Under the pieces are notes generated by a model. That model saw nothing but the letters and a program-made list of their open reading frames with translations. It was not told the origin of the DNA and did no database searches. Positions 60,112-64,000 of a stretch of 64,000 nt of DNA are shown here, one piece after another; the stretch's first letter is position 1; each line of letters starts with the position of its first letter. This stretch comes from Shimia sp049116215 (GTDB lineage: Bacteria; Pseudomonadota; Alphaproteobacteria; Rhodobacterales; Rhodobacteraceae). The translations under genes and the position numbers were made by a program. The DNA lies in assembly GCF_049116215.1 (NCBI RefSeq), contig NZ_JAGDZB010000005.1, positions 1 through 64,000 of the forward strand. Reading direction: 5' to 3'.

Positions 60112-60869
60112 CCGTAAAGACGTTCCGCTTGCTGCGTCAGGGCCTTCATGGCGACGCGGTAAGGGGCGGGGCCAAAACTGATCCGAGCCACGCCCGTTGC
60201 CGCCATAGGCGCCACGTCTGCGGCAACATCGAGACACATGGCGTTCACTGGCAGGGAGACCGCGGCGCAGATGGTGCGGATCATCTCTGGATCAGACAGG
60301 CCGGGGATAAAGAACCCGCTGGCGCCAGCCTCGGCATAGGCTATGCCGCGGGTGATGGCGGCCTCGACATGTTGCCCGTGTTCGGTTGGATCAGACTGCA
60401 AAAACAGATCGGTGCGCGCGTTGATGTAAAGCGGCACTTCGTGAGTGTCTGCCTCAGCGCGGATTGCGGCGATACGCGCGGTTTGTGTGTCGATGTCATG
60501 AAGGCCTTGGCCTTGCACCAGACGGTCCTCAAAGTTGATGCCAATGATGCCTGCAGCCAGCACACCCGCGGTGTTTTTGCGTAGTGCATCGGTATCAACC
60601 GCATATCCCCCCTCAAAGTCGAGCGAGACCGGCACGTCGCAGGTATCGGTGATGCGGGTGGCGATTTGGAGGAGAGTCTCCAGCGGCAGAGCTTCGCCAT
60701 CCGCGTAGCCTTGGGCGGCGGCCACGGACCAGCTGCCGGTGGCCAGCGCGGGCGCACCGCCTTTGGCAATGGCAGCGCCGCTGCCTGCGTCCCAGCAATT
60801 GTAGAGCACTAGCGGCGTGCCGGGTTGGTGCAGCGCGGCAAAGGCGCGGGCGCGATCAGCTTGGGTCAT
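60108..60869 (-). CDS. Isocitrate lyase / PEP mutase family protein
   Basis: 253 residues from ATG 60869. The barrel family stretch VSLDFEGGYAVD includes the usual acidic metal ligands; INFEDR is a second one. It resembles 2-methylisocitrate lyase-like and oxaloacetate decarboxylase-like proteins (PEPM superfamily), missing the KKCGH motif of isocitrate lyase. Its start overlaps the ada stop by 4 bp, so it is in the ada operon. Substrate unknown. Confidence 0.84.
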   Translation of the reverse strand: MTQADRARAFAALHQPGTPLVLYNCWDAGSGAAIAKGGAPALATGSWSVAAAQGYADGEALPLETLLQIATRITDTCDVPVSLDFEGGYAVDTDALRKNTAGVLAAGIIGINFEDRLVQGQGLHDIDTQTARIAAIRAEADTHEVPLYINARTDLFLQSDPTEHGQHVEAAITRGIAYAEAGASGFFIPGLSDPEMIRTICAAVSLPVNAMCLDVAADVAPMAATGVARISFGPAPYRVAMKALTQQAERLYG

Positions 60870-61930
60870 GATGTTGTCTTTCGTTGATATTGGCGTTCGA
60901 TTTCGATGAGTTTCTGTTTGCGCCATAGCCCGCCACCATAGCCGGTCAGCGCACCAACTGCGCCGAGCACACGGTGACAGGGCACCAGCAAAGCAATCTG
61001 GTTGGCGCCGTTCGCGCGGGCCACAGCGCGGGTGGCTGTAGGGCGGCCAATGGTTTTGGCCAGTTCGGAATAGGTACGGGTTTTCCCAGCCGGGATGTCG
61101 CAGAGTGCGTGCCAGACTTCTTTGGTGAAAGCTGATCCGTGGAAGGCGAGGGGCGTTTCAAACTGTGCGTTCTTGCCCGTGAAGAAGGCGGTCAGTTCGG
61201 CCTCGACCTGATCGGTGGGAGCGTAGCGGCCGAGGCCCAGATCGCCTTTGGCAAACGCGCGCAGGCGGGACAGCTCGCGGGGTAGGGCCTTGCGTTCGAC
61301 AAACTCCAACAGATGCAGATGGGACGCGCTGGAGACGGCGATCATGTCACCCAAGGGGGAGGTGATCCAATCCGCGCGGAGAAAGCCGCCTTTGCGCAGA
61401 TCTGCTGGGGCGCACCCAAGTAGGCGGGCAAACGCCGCGCGGAAGGCGGAGGCGCTGTCAAAGCTGGCACTGTGCTGTGCGTCGATGACCTTGTCGCCTT
61501 GGCTGAGGACTTCGAAGCCCTCCCGCAAACGGCGTTGGCGGGCCATTTCCAAAAAGGTCATGCCAAACTGGCGTTTGAACGACCGGCGCACGGTGGAGAG
61601 ATCAAAACCCATTTGGGCGATGTGGCGCTCGGACCAGCGGATGTCTGGGCGTTCATCTAATGCGGCCAAAAGCGCGGCAATGGCGGGATCGGATTCGGCA
61701 GCAGGGGCCAGGGGATGGCAGCGTTTGCACGCTCGGTAACCCGCTTCGATGCACTCACCGATGGAGGCAAAGAAGGTGCAGTTTTCTGATTTGGGTTTGC
61801 GGGCGGGGCAGGTGAGGCGGCAGAAGACGCCGGTGGAGGAGACACAGACATAGGCGCGCCCGTCGTAGGCTGCGTCGCGCTTGAGCAGCGCTTCATAGAG
61901 TGCGTCATGGTTGGGCAAATCAAACATCAT
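60866..61930 (-). CDS. ada: Ada: bifunctional methylated-DNA-[protein]-cysteine methyltransferase/regulator
   Basis: 354 residues. The N-terminal zinc finger has the Cys set in FCRLTCPARKPKSENCTFF and ACKRCHP, with the methyl-accepting Cys. An AraC-type DNA-binding domain (about 85-180) follows, then the C-terminal MGMT domain with the active-site PCHRV and GYGGGLWRK. It repairs O6-methylguanine and phosphotriesters and switches on the adaptive response. It is followed by a 4-bp overlap into the PEPM-family gene. Confidence 0.93.
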   Translation of the reverse strand: MMFDLPNHDALYEALLKRDAAYDGRAYVCVSSTGVFCRLTCPARKPKSENCTFFASIGECIEAGYRACKRCHPLAPAAESDPAIAALLAALDERPDIRWSERHIAQMGFDLSTVRRSFKRQFGMTFLEMARQRRLREGFEVLSQGDKVIDAQHSASFDSASAFRAAFARLLGCAPADLRKGGFLRADWITSPLGDMIAVSSASHLHLLEFVERKALPRELSRLRAFAKGDLGLGRYAPTDQVEAELTAFFTGKNAQFETPLAFHGSAFTKEVWHALCDIPAGKTRTYSELAKTIGRPTATRAVARANGANQIALLVPCHRVLGAVGALTGYGGGLWRKQKLIEIERQYQRKTTS

Positions 61931-62065
61931 GACGGCACCCTAGCAGGCGACATCCGCCATGCAGCCGAAAATCAGGCGTGTATTTCAGAAAGCTGGTCAG
62001 GAATGCGTGACTGGAAGTTTACCTCAGGGCAGGCTTAAGCTCAGGCAACATGTGTGAGGGTAGTG

Positions 62066-62815
62066 ATGGCAGTGAACAGTTTGTATTCAGATCCGGCGCT
62101 GATTGCGGTCTATGACGCCTTAAATGCCGGGCGGGAGGACTATGACTTTTACCTGTCACAGCTGCCCAATGTGTCGCAACGAATTTTGGACATCGGCTGT
62201 GGTACCGGCCAGTTTGCACTGGAGTTGGCGGCGCGTGGGCATGACGTCTGTGCGGTTGATCCTGCGCCGGGCATGGTGGCGTTTGCGCGGGAGAAACCCG
62301 GTGCAGAGCTGATCGAATGGTATGTGGGGCGGTGTTGTGTTGTGCCCAAGTCGCGGCCGTTTGATTTCATTTTTATGACCGGCCACGCGTTTCAGTGCCT
62401 GTTGAGCGATCAGGACATCTTGCGGCTTTATGCGGAGGTCGTGGCGCGGCTGGCGCCGGACGGGGCGTTTTTTGCTGAGAGCCGCAATCCGGCTGTGAAG
62501 GCCTGGGAGCGGTGGCAACCGGAGAACGCAGGGCCGCCGGTGGCCTTGCCTGAAGGTCGGACAGTTCAGGTTGCGCATGAGGTGACATCGGTGCGAGGCG
62601 AGCTGGTGCAGTTTGACGAGACGTATCGGTTTGAGCCCGAGGGGCTGGAGATTGGCTCCGAGAGCTGTCTGCGGTTTTGCACCAAGGGGCAACTGGAAGC
62701 ATTGGCGCATCAAGCGGGGCTGGGGGTGCGGCATTTGAGTGGAGGTTGGGACGGGCAGGCTTTTGACGAGACAAGCAGCCCTGAAATCATCATGGGGCTG
62801 CAGTTTCGAAACTAA
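62066..62815 (+). CDS. Class I SAM-dependent methyltransferase
   Basis: 249 residues from ATG 62066 (GAGGG upstream). The SAM loop is ILDIGCGTGQFALELA, followed by VDPAPGMV (motif II). The C-terminal part lacks further recognised domains. Substrate unknown. It is divergent from ada across a 135-bp gap that may hold an Ada box, though none was recognised. A terminator follows. Confidence 0.85.
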   Translation: MAVNSLYSDPALIAVYDALNAGREDYDFYLSQLPNVSQRILDIGCGTGQFALELAARGHDVCAVDPAPGMVAFAREKPGAELIEWYVGRCCVVPKSRPFDFIFMTGHAFQCLLSDQDILRLYAEVVARLAPDGAFFAESRNPAVKAWERWQPENAGPPVALPEGRTVQVAHEVTSVRGELVQFDETYRFEPEGLEIGSESCLRFCTKGQLEALAHQAGLGVRHLSGGWDGQAFDETSSPEIIMGLQFRN

Positions 62816-62816
62816 A

Positions 62817-62840
62817 AAGGCCGGGCAAGTGCCCGGCCTT
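62817..62840. terminator. Bidirectional terminator
   Basis: AAGGCCGGGC (62817-62826) and GCCCGGCCTT (62831-62840) form a perfect 10-bp stem around AAGT, with an A-run before the stem (62814-62818). It lies between the methyltransferase and the convergent ABC permease genes and has T-tracts for the minus strand. Confidence 0.9.
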
Positions 62841-62860
62841 AAGTGTCTTAGTTGGGGGCC

Positions 62861-63772
62861 CTACCGACCGCGGATGCGGGGGTCGAGCGCGTCGCGCAAA
62901 CCGTCGCCAAGGTAGTTCACCGACAGCACGGTCAGCGAGATACCCAATCCGGGCCAGAACACACGCTCCGGGTAGTCTTGCAGATACTGCACCGCATCGT
63001 TCAGCAGACGGCCCCAGGTTGGGAAGTCTGGCGGGAAGCCAAGACCCAGGAAGGACAGCGCCGATTCCGTGATGATCGCGTTGGCGATCCCCAAAGTGGC
63101 TGACACCATGATCGGCGACAGCACGTTGGGCAGGATGTGACGGGTGATCATGTTCTTGTTGGACGTCCCGATGGAACGGGCTGCCAAAACAAACTCACGC
63201 TCTTTCAACGCCAGCACATCACCACGCACGATCCGCGCAGTGGGCATCCAGGAGGTGACGCCGATGGCGACCACGATCAGGATGAAGATGCCGCGCTCCG
63301 GACCAACCGCTGAGGACAGCGGTTCGCGGAAGAGCATCATCATCACCAGCAGAAGCGGCAGGATCGGCAGCGCCAGGAACAGGTCTGTCAGACGCATCAG
63401 CGGGCCGTCGAGTTTCTTGAAGAAACCGGCGACAATGCCGACAAAACTGCCCAAACTCAGAGCCAGCAACATGGCGGTCAGGCCCACTGCGATGGAGGTT
63501 TGGCCACCTGCCATCATCCGTGCCAGCAAGTCACGGCCCAGTTGGTCGGTGCCAAAGGGGTGCGCCATGCTTGGACCTTGGTTCCGGGCCCGAATATCGA
63601 TGTAGGTCGCGTCATAGGGCCAGAGTAGGGGGCCAATGAACACACCAAACACGATGATCAGGAAGATGATGCCACCCAGCAAAGCGCCTTTGTGCGCTTT
63701 GAACTGGTGCCAAACATCGTACCACTGGCTGTGCGGTGGGGTGGTTGGCTCGGTGTTGGTGGTATCAGTCAT
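62861..63772 (-). CDS. Dipeptide/oligopeptide ABC transporter permease (DppC/OppC)
   Basis: 303 residues from ATG 63772. Inner-membrane permease with five to six helices; the characteristic early DARNQGPSMAHPFGTDQLGRDLLAR-like region and EFVLAARSIGTSNKNMITRHILPN (EAA loop) match DppC. It overlaps the upstream permease gene by 8 bp. It imports peptides or nickel, depending on the unseen binding protein. Confidence 0.9.
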   Translation of the reverse strand: MTDTTNTEPTTPPHSQWYDVWHQFKAHKGALLGGIIFLIIVFGVFIGPLLWPYDATYIDIRARNQGPSMAHPFGTDQLGRDLLARMMAGGQTSIAVGLTAMLLALSLGSFVGIVAGFFKKLDGPLMRLTDLFLALPILPLLLVMMMLFREPLSSAVGPERGIFILIVVAIGVTSWMPTARIVRGDVLALKEREFVLAARSIGTSNKNMITRHILPNVLSPIMVSATLGIANAIITESALSFLGLGFPPDFPTWGRLLNDAVQYLQDYPERVFWPGLGISLTVLSVNYLGDGLRDALDPRIRGR

Positions 63773-64000
63773 AGCGGATCCTCGGATCAAGAATGCCGTA
63801 GAGCACGTCTGCGATCAGGTTGAAGAAGACGATCAGGAAAGCGAACATAAAGGTCAGCGTCTGCACGGTTGGCAGATCGTTGGCCTGAATGGCGCCGATC
63901 AGCTGAGCACCGATGCCGTTCACGGAGAACACTTGTTCGGTGATGATGGCGCCGCCGAAGATGGCTGGCAGACCCAGCGCAATCACGGTCACAACCGGGA
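63765..64000 (-). CDS. Dipeptide/oligopeptide ABC transporter permease (DppB/OppB), partial
   Basis: The C-terminal ~78 residues of a DppB-type permease, running off the right edge. The visible part ends NLIADVLYGILDPRIRYD, the typical end of the family, with GGAIITEQVFSVNGIGAQLIGAI as the conserved transmembrane region. Its stop overlaps the DppC start by 8 bp, so the permeases are translated together. The remainder, with the periplasmic binding protein and ATPases, lies beyond the window. Confidence 0.9.
   Translation of the reverse strand, partial: PVVTVIALGLPAIFGGAIITEQVFSVNGIGAQLIGAIQANDLPTVQTLTFMFAFLIVFFNLIADVLYGILDPRIRYD

Noticed and set aside
1..64000. CRISPR arrays, tRNA or rRNA genes, insertion sequences.
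   Set aside because: No regularly spaced repeats, no tRNA-like cloverleaf ends and no transposase frames were found on either strand.

Overview
The window looks like chromosomal DNA of a marine alphaproteobacterium of the Rhodobacteraceae (Roseobacter group). Four things point there: high G+C with dense, often overlapping genes; an Irr-type Fur regulator divergent from fabA; the chain miaB, phoH, ybeY, corC, lnt, metK, trmB; and a short RNA in front of metK that matches the SAM/SAH riboswitch class known from Rhodobacterales. I found no rRNA, tRNA, CRISPR array, phage or transposase genes.

Left part (1-7.3 kb): an acetate module. It holds the end of acetyl-CoA synthetase, an adenylate kinase, a two-subunit sodium:solute symporter, a cNMP/CBS/nucleotidyltransferase regulator, a small membrane protein, and a membrane-anchored DnaQ-type exonuclease with a PAS-like middle. 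From 7.3 to 24.4 kb nearly everything is on the minus strand: a thioesterase, the repair pair PdeM and Lhr-like helicase behind an ArsR regulator, a mandelate-racemase-family enzyme, and an HD-oxygenase/Fe-2OG dioxygenase pair that fits TmpB/TmpA (phosphonate breakdown) with a divergent LysR gene. Then come an alcohol dehydrogenase, an MFS pump, and a run of catabolic hydrolases including PcaD and a shortened PcaB-like protein without the catalytic signature.

Middle (24.5-40 kb): an FKBP isomerase, two tandem copies of an unrecognised two-helix membrane protein, a nitronate monooxygenase, and fabB. fabB and fabA/irr, normally neighbours, are separated by a 6.9-kb block with an iron-type ABC importer and a visibly less G+C-rich DUF2950/DUF3300 pair. 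A quinone oxidoreductase, a phospholipase-D-like lipoprotein and a glycosyltransferase-like gene follow.

Right part (40-64 kb): the conserved miaB-to-trmB housekeeping chain, opened by an OmpA protein/lipoprotein pair that share a 33-residue module. Then an amidohydrolase, aroA, cmk and rpsA (with four extra genes between cmk and rpsA), a PHB-depolymerase-like esterase, an Ada / PEP-mutase-like operon, a methyltransferase, and two dipeptide-type ABC permeases running off the edge. The observations most worth following are the tandem two-helix membrane proteins, the signalling-style exonuclease in the acetate module, the catalytically stripped PcaB homologue, the split fabA-fabB locus, the shared module of the OmpA/lipoprotein pair, and the terminator-like leader of rpsA.
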